Source of the DNA: Chara braunii
Lineage: Eukaryota; Streptophyta; Charophyceae; Charales; Characeae
Assembly: GCA_003427395.1 (NCBI GenBank)
Contig: BFEA01000701.1
Location: 500,329-525,778, forward strand
Direction of reading: 5' to 3'
Length of the DNA: 25,450 nucleotides
Each line of letters opens with the position of its first letter. Within the stretch, counting starts at the first letter, position 1. The position numbers and the translations under genes were made by a program. Under the pieces are notes generated by a model. That model had not been told where the DNA came from, searched no databases, and saw only the letters and a list, made by a program, of their open reading frames with translations. This document shows, in pieces, positions 1-9,780 of the stretch.

Positions 1-1690
1 CACCGCTTAACAGCAATAGACGATGAATCCTCCTCCTCCCGCTCCCCGTGCTACTCCTGCTCTTCCTTCTCCTCCTCCGTCTGCTTCTCTTGCTCTTCCC
101 CCCGTTCCTCCTGCTCCTCCTCCCACTCATTCTCCCACTTCTTCACCTCCTGTGTCGCTTCGTTTCTCTGTCTCTTTCTGTCGACCCCCTCAGCCCCCTG
201 GCACCCAGCCCGACCTCGTCACAAATACGACCCCGCAAATTCCCCCCACGAACCGACACCCCCGCTCACCACCACGGTCCTTGTCGCAAATACGCCCACT
301 GCGAACTGGCACACCTTCCTTGATCCCCTGTGGCACCCTTGCGCGGAACTTCTTGCCCGAGTTTTCTTGGGCCCGGTGGAGCGTCATGCATAGACCGCTT
401 CTTCTTTTAAGATATAGGAAAGATTTTTTTTTTAGTTTGGTGCCCTGAGGAAAACTATGAAACCGCGCGTTTACCGAACGCAGAAATCCCATTCAGAAAT
501 GGAACGGTTGGAATGCACGTTCAATAAACGGGCTTGCACGTGGAGTTCAACTCCATGTTTTGGCCCCGGGGGCCGAAGGGAGGCAGGGGGGTGGGTTTGA
601 ATGGATCATTGGGGATCTGTTAGGGGCTCTAGCAACCACTGCCCCGGAAAGCATAATAAAAAGCGAAAGGAAACAAAGAGAAGCTAGGCTACTTCCCGTG
701 CGGCACGGGCACCTCCTCCTCCGCCCGGAACCCGCCTGGGCTGCCCGGCAGGCCCGCCCGGTCCAAGCACCGGGCGATTGAGCGCAAAATAACAAAAAAT
801 CGGGGCCCCTGTTTTTTTTTTATATATGCAATGGCCGTCGTTGATCGTCGTAGATCAACGACACTTGTTCACACGGGGTCTGAATTCGAACACTGCGTTG
901 AGGCAGTATCCCACCGCCCCCGCGCTAGCTAGCCCCGCACGCCCTTCCCCGGTCGTTGTTGAGCGCTCTTCGTAATCGTCGCTGCGCCCCCCCGCATGTC
1001 ACCCTGGACTCCTCGTTGCAGTTGCGCGTCCCGTTCGCCCGAAGGTGAGTCTCCAAGAACGCCCACCTCCAACCCCCACCCACCCTCGTGCTCCTTTGTT
1101 CTTCCTCCTCCTCCATTTACCCGTCCTCCTCCTCTTCCTCCTCCTCCTCCTACTCCTCATCCTTGAGGCTTGAACTTCATTCATTCGAGAGTTGGCCACG
1201 TGTCGTCCTTCAGGCTTGAAGCCTTGAACAGTTGAACAGTGGCGACGGGAAGAAAGCAGGCCCACGTGACGACAAGGTGAATGGTTGGGGAGGCATATTG
1301 GGTCAATTTTGAGGACGTAGGAGAACGGAGGAGGAGGAGGACGTCGGAGAAAGGTGGAGGAGGATGAAGCAGGAAGTCGGCAAGATGGAGGAGCAGGAGG
1401 AAGAAAGGAGGACGACGACAACATTGAAGAATGGAGGAGAAGGAGGAGGAAGAAAGTAGGATGAGGACGACGAAGAGGAAGAATGAATGGAGGAGGACGA
1501 TGATGAGGAGGTGGGGAAGTAAGGAAAATGAATCTTTCTACTTCTTTTTCACTTCCTCCTCCTTGTCCTCCTCTAATGATTCTTCGTTTTCTCCGTCATC
1601 ATTCTCCTCCTGTCATCCTCCATCTCCTCAATTTCCTCATTCTTCTTCGTTGACATCATGTCTTCTCGTTTTGTTGTCCTGTCCCGTGTA
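1..1690. repeat. Low-complexity left flank (CCT/GGA tracts)
   Basis: No gene is visible. Pyrimidine-rich CCT/CTT runs occupy about 27-180 and 1077-1160, and the complementary purine-rich GGA/GAA runs occupy about 1320-1520. The two later tracts are roughly complementary and could fold back on each other or form triplex DNA. Open frames here encode Pro/Ser/Leu- or Glu/Arg-rich strings in several frames at once, as expected of low-complexity DNA. The stretch 180-1070 shows no recognisable family, only a short hairpin at 837-862. Confidence 0.7.
837..862. repeat. Perfect 10-bp hairpin
   Basis: GTCGTTGATC (837-846) and GATCAACGAC (853-862) are perfect reverse complements around a 6-nt loop. A T-run and a TATATA stretch precede it. 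Role unknown. Confidence 0.75.
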
Positions 1691-1698
1691 GCGCACAC

Positions 1699-1740
1699 CG
1701 AACATGTTCGACGCCCCACCGAGCAGCCGAACATGTTCGG
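1699..1740. repeat. Paired palindromes CGAACATGTTCG
   Basis: The 12-bp palindrome CGAACATGTTCG occurs at 1699-1710 and 1728-1739; the second is extended to 14 bp (1727-1740). Centres are 29 bp apart. Two identical long palindromes this close resemble a paired protein-binding site, but no neighbouring gene supports that. The stretch 1741-1980 shows nothing recognisable. Confidence 0.7.
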
Positions 1741-2393
1741 ACGCTCAGGCGATCGATGTCAGGCGCATCGGACCTGCAAGGGGACCCTCCCGGACCACGT
1801 TACGCAGGATTGGGAGCAAGGACTCTTCGTCCCTGTATCACAGTCCTATTGGAGCTTCTGTCGCCGCTCCGACTGAGTGCGCCAGCAATACCTCTCGCGA
1901 ACCCCTACGACAGGATAGGGCCATGCGAGGTACAACGTACCTCCACCTACGGGAGTTGTCACCTCCCTTCGGTGGGCGTATCCCCGGCGAGCTACCAGTC
2001 CATAGTACGGAAGCTAATCGGTCGCAATCGCAGAGATGGGTCAGTCGAGGGCGTTTCTCATACGTTGTAGCATAGGGGGTACACGCGGTCCTACGCCTCT
2101 ATTGAACCCGTACGCCAACCGATGGTTTGGGGGGCTGAAGTCCCAAACGCGACTCGTCGTCAGTCGACTAGGACGTATCTTTTTCACCACGTGCTATGCC
2201 ATATTAAAAACAAAATAAATCAAATCACTCAAACAATACGAACATTCATAGTCTCTTTGTTGTCCAACCCATAAGCTTTGAACACAGGAATCAGTTTGCG
2301 TCACGCGCGAGTTTTAGAATAAAATTGCGCGGATGCAGGACTTTCTTATATCAACTATCCATACATGCAATCGCAAGCAGTCGCAACAATGGA

Positions 2394-2407
2394 GTACTAT
2401 GTAGTAC
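2394..2407. repeat. Conserved palindrome in left arm
   Basis: GTACTATGTAGTAC is a 6-bp inverted repeat around a 2-bp centre. Its counterpart in the right arm (24025-24038) keeps the dyad. Role unknown. Confidence 0.7.
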
Positions 2408-2840
2408 CCATAATCACGCGACCCTTGTCAGTCTCGAGGGTCGCATTCGACACTCGAGTCTCGGTTGACACGTGCCTTGAGGGGTTAATCTCGCGACACT
2501 AGACAACTGTCAAGGCGGTTGAAAACCACATCCTCTTCTGCACCCTGCGGAGAGTGGGTGGTACACAGGGTCCAGCCTGTGGTGACAGTCGGTTCTCGTG
2601 GCCTGGGACACAATTTTCATCGTCCAGGGCCTGGAGAGAACTTAAGGGGTTTGACTCTGACGACTGCCAGATACTCCAACGGTCAACTATAATAACTCTT
2701 AAGAAGTAAAGGGGTCAAAAGGGGAATCTTTTTTTTCTATCAAACACAAAATCGGTTGAACTCTTACACATTGCCATAATAGGTCGTGCGGACACTGGAC
2801 TGTATTTTTTGGCTGTGACAGACCTTTCTTCGTTTCGTGG

Positions 2841-3110
2841 ATGTTTTGCTGGCTTGTGATGAGGTGTGAACCGACAGTCTGTGGAGTTTTCCATCTGGTG
2901 TGGGTGAGTGATAGTCTACTTTGATTTTGGTTAAGGTAGATTATCATTTACAGTGTAATCAGTGAGGGGATTCTGCAGACTGGTGAGGGTTTAGCCTCCT
3001 GATGAGTCGGTGAAACTCCGACGAAACAGTCTGTCACAGCCCCTCGTTTGTTGTCCCCTTCTCTCTCTCTGCCTATGGTTTACTGGGCAGTTCTGTTTGT
3101 GACGATATAT
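2841..3110 (+). mobile_element. Hammerhead-bearing dispersed repeat, copy 1
   Basis: This ~270 bp sequence matches copy 2 (7905-8175) at about 97% (roughly eight substitutions and a 2-nt indel by eye). It is absent from the matching place in the right arm (near 23640-23670), so it inserted after the arms formed or was lost from the other. It begins TGTTTTGCTGG and ends near GTTTGTGACGATATAT. It carries a type III hammerhead in its middle and a short CT-rich tract downstream. Retrozymes of plants carry type III hammerheads in LTRs of a few hundred bases, so a solo LTR-like copy is plausible. I see no primer-binding site, polypurine tract or TG...CA ends to confirm it. Confidence 0.75.
2976..3033 (+). 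ncRNA. Hammerhead ribozyme, type III, cleavage site mutated
   Basis: The core is complete except at the cleavage site. Stem III pairs CAGACTG (2976-2982) with CAGTCTG (3027-3033). Stem I pairs GAGG (2985-2988) with CCTC (2995-2998). The invariant CTGATGA is at 2999-3005. Stem II pairs GTCGG (3006-3010) with CCGAC (3018-3022), followed by GAAA (3023-3026). The base that should be U16.1, pairing with A15.1, is G (2983), so the usual NUH triplet is broken. Self-cleavage is probably weak or lost. Weaker pairing extends stem III outward. Confidence 0.85.
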
Positions 3111-3779
3111 ATGAGGATAATTGATATGAGACGGTCACTTCTCACAATCATAGTGGGACTCCCTTCAACCATATATATGTGTGATCGCAGGCAATCAAGT
3201 CCAGAGTCTAAACCATAAACATACCTGCAATCGTATCAAAGATTCAACTAAAGTCCGGACACTACACGGGGACAACTTCAACCACCCACTGCGCTCTCAC
3301 CCCTCGCTTTAACCAAACAAAGTCCAACCTTTGTCCACCCTTCCATAAATAAAACACTCAGCATCTTTGTTGGTGTGCCATTCAATAATGTCCGGGTGAA
3401 ACCTTAACGAAACAATTTAAACCACAGGGCTAAAACCTTTAGGTTGAGTTGGATCGTAAACCGATGAATCGGCAACCGACATGTCATCAGTGATAACAGA
3501 AGATGATACTCGTGGGATCAAGCTGAATCTTACTCCAAATCCCGAATCAAAATGTCCAAAGAAGGTCTGTTACATAAAACAAACCAATGTCCAAGGCTAG
3601 ACTATCAGTGTATGGAGAATGACTCTCCATAGGACATTCTCACTCAAGATTCTCCTGATAACTAAGTTTAAGTTTACCTCTAAGCCAGTATCCAAAGAAA
3701 GGTAGACTTTGGCAGAATCTCCACTATGCAAGGGGGATTCCCAAAATCGTCACCTGTGAAAATATAATTCAACTCATTT

Positions 3780-4147
3780 AAACTAAGAACATTTCGACAG
3801 CGTTTGTCGTAGGGAAACTGTCGTCTCAGAATTTATACTAGCCCGAATACGAAAACTTAAAGGGTCTTTTAACTCTAGAAAGTCAAATTTTGTTCGACTC
3901 CCTGAATTAGTAAAAACTTAGGCAACATATCTTTTAGAGAATGCAAAAAAATCTCGAGTTCCTGGTAAGACAAAATTTAACTAACTTCTTCTATTTGTAG
4001 AAATTTCGTCAACGCTCCCATTAAGAAAGTAGCTTTTTAAAATTTATACAAAGCTTAATACTAAATCTGAAATAAGTCCGACTTCCCAAAGTCAAATTTT
4101 GTCTAACTCTTTGGATTAGCAAACATTTAGGCAGAACTTTCCTCAGA
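3780..4147 (+). repeat. ~122 bp tandem repeats of left arm, outer part
   Basis: About three diverged units recur here, each with a phrase like aattagtaaaaacttaggcaac and a TCAAATTTTGT block. They match, in reverse complement, the ~122 bp tandem units of the right arm (22430-22990). The array is split by the satellite block and resumes at 13063. No coding sequence. The stretch 3111-3780 holds unique arm sequence, including an 8-bp hairpin TATGGAGA (3611-3618) with TCTCCATA (3624-3631). Confidence 0.7.
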
Positions 4148-4210
4148 AAAAAAACACTCGTGGTCAATAGGGTCCAAAAATTTCGTCGAATTGACTAGCG
4201 AAGCTTGTTA

Positions 4211-4920
4211 GCGAACTTTTAGCGAATTCGTGGTTTGTTGTTGGTGAATATGACATTGTAAAATCCCGAAAACTGTAAACAAAGTCTCGTTTTTACGTTA
4301 TCTTCACAATCTCGAAATTCCTGAAATTTCACGAAAATTCGACATTAGAAAAAAATTATGAAAATCCTGAAAATCGTGAAATTCAGGATTTCGTCATTGA
4401 AAAATACCTCAGGATGTCCCGTATTTGTGTTATCCCGACAATCCCGAAATTTCAGAAAATTCACTAAAATTGAAAATTGCTAGGAAGCGAACTTTTAGCG
4501 AATTCGTGGTTTGTTGTTGGCGAAGATAACTTTGTAAAATCCTGAAAACCCTAAACTAAGTCTCGTTTTTACGTTATCTTGACAATCCCGAAATTCCTAA
4601 AATTTCACGAAAATTCAAAATTAGAAAAAAACTATGAAAATCCTGAAATATCGTGAAATTCGGGATTTTATCATCGAAAAATACTTCAGGATGTCCCGTA
4701 TCTGTGTTATCTCGACAATCCCGAAATTCCAGAAAATTCACTAAAATTTAAAATTGTTGGAAAAATTCGAAATTTTAAAAAATCGTGAAAATCAGGATTT
4801 CGTTGTTGAAACACACTTTAGGATGCCCCGTTTTTACGTTATCCCGACAATCCTAAAATTTTCGAAAATTCACAAAATTTTTAAAAATTACAAAGAAATT
4901 CTAAAATTATGAAAAATTCG
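4211..4920 (+). repeat. 276-bp tandem repeat, degenerate satellite edge
   Basis: A unit starting GCGAACTTTTAGCGAATTCG at 4211 repeats at 4487 (period 276), with a decayed partial third unit to about 4920. Each unit contains two half-related phrases (CGTTATCTTGACAATCCCGA and GAAATTCGGGATTT). It looks like a higher-order unit built from old copies of the downstream CCCGAA satellite. Stop codons are frequent. Confidence 0.75.
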
Positions 4921-4989
4921 TGAAAATATGGATTTCGTTACTGAAATAAGCTTCGAGTTTTTCGGGATTTTAGGGGTTTCTACGTTATA

Positions 4990-5800
4990 TCGCGAAGTGT
5001 TTTCGGGATTTCGTACCGAAATACACTTCAGGATTTTCGGGATTCGATCAGATATATCTAGATGTGTTTTTGGGATTTCGTTACCGGAATACACTTCGGG
5101 ATTTTTGAGATTCTTCCGGATATATTTAGATGTGTTTTTGGGATTTCGTTACCGAAATTCACTTCGGGATTTTCAGGATTCGATCGGATATATCTCGACG
5201 TGGATTCGGGATTTCATTACCGAATCTTACTTCGGGATTTTCGGGATTCGACCGGTTATATTCCGATGTGGATTCGGGATTTCGTTACCGAATCGCACTT
5301 TAGGATTTTTGGGATTCAATCGGTTATATTGCGACGTGGATTCGGGATTTCGTTACTGAATCACAATTCGGGATTTTCGGGATTCGACCGGTTATATTCC
5401 GACGTGGATTCGGGATTTCGTTACCGAATTGCACTTCAGGATTTTCGGGATTCGACCTGTTATATTCCGACGTGGATTCGGGATTTCATTACCAAATTAT
5501 ACTTCAGGATTTTCGGGATTCAATCGGTTATGTTCTGATGTGGATTCAGGATTTCGTTACCGGATCGCAGTTCGTGATTTTCGGGATTCGACCGGTTATA
5601 TCCCGACGTGGATTCGGGATTTCGTTACTGAATCGCACTTCGGGATTTTTGTAATTCGACCGGTTATATCCCGACGTGGACGAGGGATTTCGTTATTGAA
5701 TTGTACTTCGGAATTTTCGGGATTCGATCGGTTATATCCCGAAGTGTTTTCGAGATTTCGTTACCGAAATACACTTCGGGATTTTCAGGATTTACTTAGT
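4990..5800 (+). repeat. 68-bp satellite array
   Basis: The phrase GAYGTGGATTCGGGATTTCG recurs at 5265, 5333, 5401, 5469, 5537 and 5605, an exact 68-bp period. Each monomer contains an inverted repeat, for example CCCGATGTGGATTCGG with CCGAATCGCACTTCGGG in the related monomer at 5819-5861. Because 68 is not a multiple of three, the reading frame rotates at each unit. The overlapping 140-200 codon open frames here, with recurring GFGISLPN-like strings, are by-products and not genes. Confidence 0.9.
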
Positions 5801-6440
5801 ATTATTTGTGCACCCTGTCCCGATGTGGATTCGGGATTTCGTTACCGAATCGCACTTCGGGATTTTTTGGATTCGATCGATTGTATCACGACGTGGATTC
5901 GGGATTTCGTTACCGAATTGCACTTCGGGATTTTCGGAATTCGATCGGTTATATCCCAAAGTGTTTTCGGGATTTCATTATCGAAATACACTTCGGGATT
6001 TTCAGGATTTTGTTGGGTCCCGTTTCTATAATATATTCTGAAGTGTGTTCGGGATTTCGTCACCGAAATACACTTCGGGATTTTCAGGATTTTACCGAGT
6101 CCCGTTTCTACAATATATCCCGAAGTGTTTTCGGGCTTTCGTTACCGAAATACACTTCGGGATTTTCGGGATTTAACCGAGTCTCGTTTCTACAATATAT
6201 CCCGAAATATTTTCGGGATTTCGTTACCGAAATGCACTTCGGGATTTTCGGGATTTTACTATTTCGTTTCTACAAGACATCCCGAAGTGTTTTGAGGATT
6301 TCGTTACCGAAATACATTTGGGGATTTTTAGGATTTAGAGAGTCTCGTTCTTACGTTATATCCCGAAGTGTTTTGCGGATTTTGTTACTGAAATAAGCTC
6401 TGGGAGTTTTGGAATTTACCTGATCCCGTTTCAGCACATA
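5740..6440 (+). repeat. 82-bp satellite array
   Basis: This is a longer monomer of the same family, with an added CGTTTCTACAATATATCCCG segment. CACTTC phrases at about 6071, 6153 and 6235 give an 82-bp period. It keeps the hairpin formed by CCCGAAGTGTTTTCGGG and CCGAAATACACTTCGGG. It is the reverse-complement relative of the 81-bp array at 8930-9780. Confidence 0.85.

Positions 6441-6445
<5 letters not shown>

Positions 6446-6514
<69 letters not shown>
6446..6514. repeat. (GA)n microsatellite
   Basis: About 34 uninterrupted GA units, at the inner edge of the first satellite array. Confidence 0.95.
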
Positions 6515-6515
<1 letters not shown>

Positions 6516-6789
6516 CCTTATCTATTGATGCACTGAGTAACTGTTGCTGAGGAAGTCTTTTTTTATTTATTTATTGGGTTGTCTGTATTATGATCTTTAA
6601 ACGAATGTTACTGCACTTTACCTTTTTCTTTGTGATTTAGTTACGCTTGCTCAATTCCACAGCGGTCCACCCTGCAAGTAGATGCAAGAGTACGGTCTGA
6701 TTGAAATCTGAGTACCTGGTCCATAACTGGCTTAAAACTAAGAATCATAATGCATTGGTACCCGAATCTAAGAAGGTACTCTCTAACTA

Positions 6790-7010
6790 GGCTATAAATA
6801 AGTATCGGCATTTTACTTAATGTTTTTTTATGCAAAGTATAAATGGACTGCAAAGCAAGTGTGTACCGAGTTGTGTTACCAGTCAGGCTGCATAGGTGTC
6901 CTGGCTAGCCTAGGTCTGAACAAAGTCCAGGTCAATGTAGCATGCGTTACTGAATCACGAAGAAAAAGGTAAACACATGCGCAGTAAAATGCCAATACTT
7001 ATTTATAGCC
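6790..7010. repeat. 28-bp inverted repeat around 165 bp
   Basis: 6790-6817 (begins GGCTATAAATAAGTAT) and 6983-7010 are reverse complements at 27 of 28 positions, enclosing about 165 bp. This resembles a small foldback or MITE-like element, but there are no clear target duplications and no coding capacity. The rest of 6515-7550 holds no recognisable gene. Confidence 0.8.
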
Positions 7011-7657
7011 TATTCAGGTCGTGGGTTCAATCCTCATAGTCGCCTGTAGCACTCTTAGTGCCAACCAATTGAGATACTCAATCGGATCCTCGCAGTTGGT
7101 ATTAGTAAGGTCTCCAGTCAACACGGGTGTGAGTACCTGGTCGTAGTAAGGCCACCTTTATGATCTGTCTTTTGATCTTGGTTAGAGAGCGGTGGTGGAA
7201 CAAGGAGTTTCCTATCTGTGCATATCGTGGAAGTGTGTCGCTTTGTCTCATTGTGGAAGACAAGTACTTTGTGACATCTGTTTCTGCAGCCTAACTGTTG
7301 GGATTCTGTACATTCGGCTTGACACATCTGCTGGCCTTACTCATCATATTCCGGAGTCAAACCCACCCCTGTAGATACTGCACGTTTTTGTATTCAGAGC
7401 GTTGGGTTTGTGCTAGTGTACTTTGGGTTTGTGTTTGTATACTTTGAAATACTCGAAATGCCAAAATTTATTTTCCTTAGAGAGTTCCAAATGCAGATTG
7501 GCATTTACTCCAATTTTTTTTATTTTTTTTTATTTTTTTGTCTCTCTCTCTCTCTCATATATAAAGGATGCGCACTTGCGACCCCTTCCTTCGAAGACCA
7601 TTTTAAAGATAAACCTATAGATGTTGGTCCAATTTCGAGCTATCGTAGAATATTCAA

Positions 7658-7660
<3 letters not shown>

Positions 7661-7694
<34 letters not shown>
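7661..7694. repeat. (TA)n microsatellite
   Basis: About 17 TA units inside the first ~325 bp repeat. Another imperfect TA tract lies at about 7858-7905, immediately before the second hammerhead repeat, and a shorter one follows it at about 8170-8194. Confidence 0.95.
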
Positions 7695-7697
<3 letters not shown>

Positions 7698-7904
7698 AAG
7701 AATTTGTAGTTGTAATTTCAACAATGATTTTTTTTTTCTTTCCTCCTTCCCCTGTTTCCTGTTATTTTCTAAATTTTTAATTTTTTCTTTTAGTGTTAGT
7801 AGTTAAATACTTGAATGCGCTTGTACGCTCCCTCTTTTTTTTTCTCTCTTTCTCTATTTATATATATATATCTATATTATATATATATTATATATATATA
7901 TTAT

Positions 7905-8175
7905 ATGTTTTGCTGGCTTGTGATGGGGTGTGAACCGACAGTCTGTAGAGTTTTCCATCTGGTGTGGGTGAGTGATAGTCTACTTTGATTTTGGTTAAGG
8001 TAGATTATCATTTACAGTGTAATCAGTGAGGGGATTCTGCAGACTGTTGAGGGTTCAGCCTCCTGATGAGTCGGTGAAACTCCGACGAAACAGTTTGTCA
8101 CAGCCCCTCGTTTGTTGTCCTCTTCTCTCTCTCTGTGCCTACGGTTTACCGGGCAGTTCTGTTTGTGACGATATA
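7905..8175 (+). mobile_element. Hammerhead-bearing dispersed repeat, copy 2
   Basis: It is nearly identical to 2841-3110 over its whole length, but the flanks are unrelated: AT dinucleotide tracts on both sides instead of arm sequence. The two copies share only this ~270 bp, which fits a discrete transposed unit. It contains an intact hammerhead core. TA-rich sequence on both sides hides any target duplication. No open reading frame of note. Confidence 0.75.
8040..8097 (+). ncRNA. Hammerhead ribozyme, type III, intact core
   Basis: Stem III pairs CAGACTG (8040-8046) with CAGTTTG (8091-8097; one G-U wobble). U16.1 is 8047 and H17 is U at 8048, giving a GUU cleavage triplet, with predicted cleavage after 8048. 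Stem I pairs GAGG (8049-8052) with CCTC (8059-8062) around loop GUUCAG. The invariant CUGAUGA is at 8063-8069. Stem II pairs GUCGG (8070-8074) with CCGAC (8082-8086) around UGAAACU, followed by GAAA at 8087-8090. All canonical catalytic positions are present. Further pairing of upstream GAGGGG with downstream CCCCUC lengthens stem III across an internal loop. Whether it is transcribed cannot be seen. Confidence 0.9.
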
Positions 8176-8785
8176 TTATATATATATATATATAGGACGC
8201 GCACCCCCGGCCCCTTCTTTCGAATACCATTTTAAAGATGAACCAATAAATGTTGGTCAAATTTCGAGCCATCCAAGAATATTAAAAATAAACAATAAAA
8301 GAAAACTTTTTTTTGTTTTTTTGTTTTAATTTGTAATTGTAATTTCCACAATGATTCTTTTTTTTCGCTCCACTGATTTTTTTTTATTTTTTTTTCATGT
8401 TTCCTGTTTTTTTTTTGTTTTTGATTTTTGGCTTTTAGTATTAATAGGTAAATACTCGAATGCGCTTGTGCTATCTCTCTCTTTCTCTCTTTCTCTCTCT
8501 ATTTATATATATATCGTCAAATAGAACGCACACCCGCGGACTCTTCCTTCGAAGACCATTTTAAAGATAAACCTTTAGATGTTGGTCCAATTTCGAGCTA
8601 TCTTAAGATATTAAGAAAATAGTATTAAAAAAAACCTTTTTACTTTTTTTTTTTAAGATTTGTAGTTGTATTTTTTACAATGATTTTTTATTTTTTTTCC
8701 CCCTCCTCCCCCTGTTTCGTTTGTTTTGCTAATTTTTTTTTTTTTGGTTTTTAGTATTAGTAGTTAAATAGTCGAATGCACTCGT

Positions 8786-8786
<1 letters not shown>

Positions 8787-8820
<34 letters not shown>
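8787..8820. repeat. (CT)n microsatellite
   Basis: About 17 CT units just before the second satellite array. It mirrors, on the opposite strand, the (GA)n tract at the end of the first array. Confidence 0.95.
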
Positions 8821-8821
<1 letters not shown>

Positions 8822-8929
8822 CCTCTTTTTTTTTTCTATTTCTCTTTCACACTCTCTCACTCTTTCATGCGCACCCACCCTCGCTCAAGTTGGTCCACAC
8901 AACCCTTCCCGATACACTTTGGAATATAA

Positions 8930-9780
8930 CGCACAAACGAGATTGCGTAATTGAAACTCTCGTTGTGCATTTCGGTAATGAAACACCGAAAACACTTCGG
9001 GATATAACATAGAAACGAGACTAAGTAAATGCCACAAATCCCGAAGTCTATTCGGTAACGAAACATTGAACACACTTCGGGATATAACATAGAAACTAGA
9101 CTCGTTAAATCCCGAAAATCCCGAAGTCTGTTTCGGTAATGAAACACCGAACATACGTCGGGATGTAACATGCCAAATCAAGTAAAATGACGAAGTTAAC
9201 TCCGAAAATCCCGAAGTGTATTTCGGTAACGAAACATCGAAAACATTTCGGGATATAACTTAGAAACGAGACTAAGTAAATTTTGAAAATCCCGAAGTGT
9301 ATTTCAATAACGAAACACCAAAAACACTTCGGAATATAACATAGAAACGAGACTAAGTAAATTTCGAAAATCCCGAAGTTTATTTCAGTAACGAAACACT
9401 GAAAACACTTCGGCATGTAACGTAGAAACGAGACTAAGTAAATCTCAAAAATCCCGAAGTGTGTTTCGGTAACGAAACATCGAAAACACTTCGGCATATA
9501 ACGTAAAAATGAGACTAAGTAAATCCCAAAAATCCTTAACTGTATTTCGGTAACGAAACACCGAAAACAATTCGGGATATGACATAGAAACGAGACTTCG
9601 AAAACCCCGAAGTGTATTTCAGTAACCAAACACTGAAAACACTTCAGGATATGACATAGAAACGAGACCAAGTAAATCCCGAAAAACCCGAAGTGAATTT
9701 CGGTAACGAAACACCGAAAACATTTCGAGATATAAAATAGAAACGAGACTAAGAAAATCCTGAAAATGCCGAAATATATT
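8930..9780 (-). repeat. 81-bp satellite array
   Basis: Positions of the CGGGATATAAC-like phrase (9079, 9160, 9250, 9331, 9412, 9493, 9574) give mostly an 81-bp period. It is the reverse-complement relative of the 82-bp array at 5740-6440. Because 81 is divisible by three and the unit lacks stops on the minus strand, a 242-codon open frame (9105-9833) arises, made of about nine hydrophobic 27-residue repeats. I regard that frame as fortuitous. Confidence 0.85.

Larger units (their letters stand above)
7550..8820 (+). repeat. Three-copy ~325 bp repeat with microsatellites
   Basis: Three units share a core running from GCGCAC through CCATTTTAAAGAT to GTTGGTCCAATTTCGAGC, at about 7568-7640, 8198-8270 and 8524-8600. 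Each is followed by poly(T)-rich sequence, then a phrase like TTAAATACTCGAATGCGC, then a CT-rich run. Units 2 and 3 are 326 bp apart. Units 1 and 2 are farther apart because a hammerhead repeat lies between them. Repeat cores are similar enough to suggest recent tandem duplication. Confidence 0.8.

Noticed and set aside
23-448. Pro/Ser-rich open frames in the left flank
   Set aside because: They follow CCT/CTT low-complexity DNA, overlap in several frames and match no family I know.
1699-1740. Animal p53 or steroid-receptor response element
   Set aside because: The palindrome has no 3-bp gap as in steroid sites, and nothing else in the window suggests an animal genome.
4928-6396. Overlapping open frames of 140-200 codons with GFGISLPN repeats
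   Set aside because: They are translations of the 68/82-bp satellites in rotating frames; the same repeat is read in all three frames.
7014-7050. tRNA-like T-arm (GGTTCAATCC)
   Set aside because: No A box at a proper distance, no anticodon arm and no acceptor pairing could be built.
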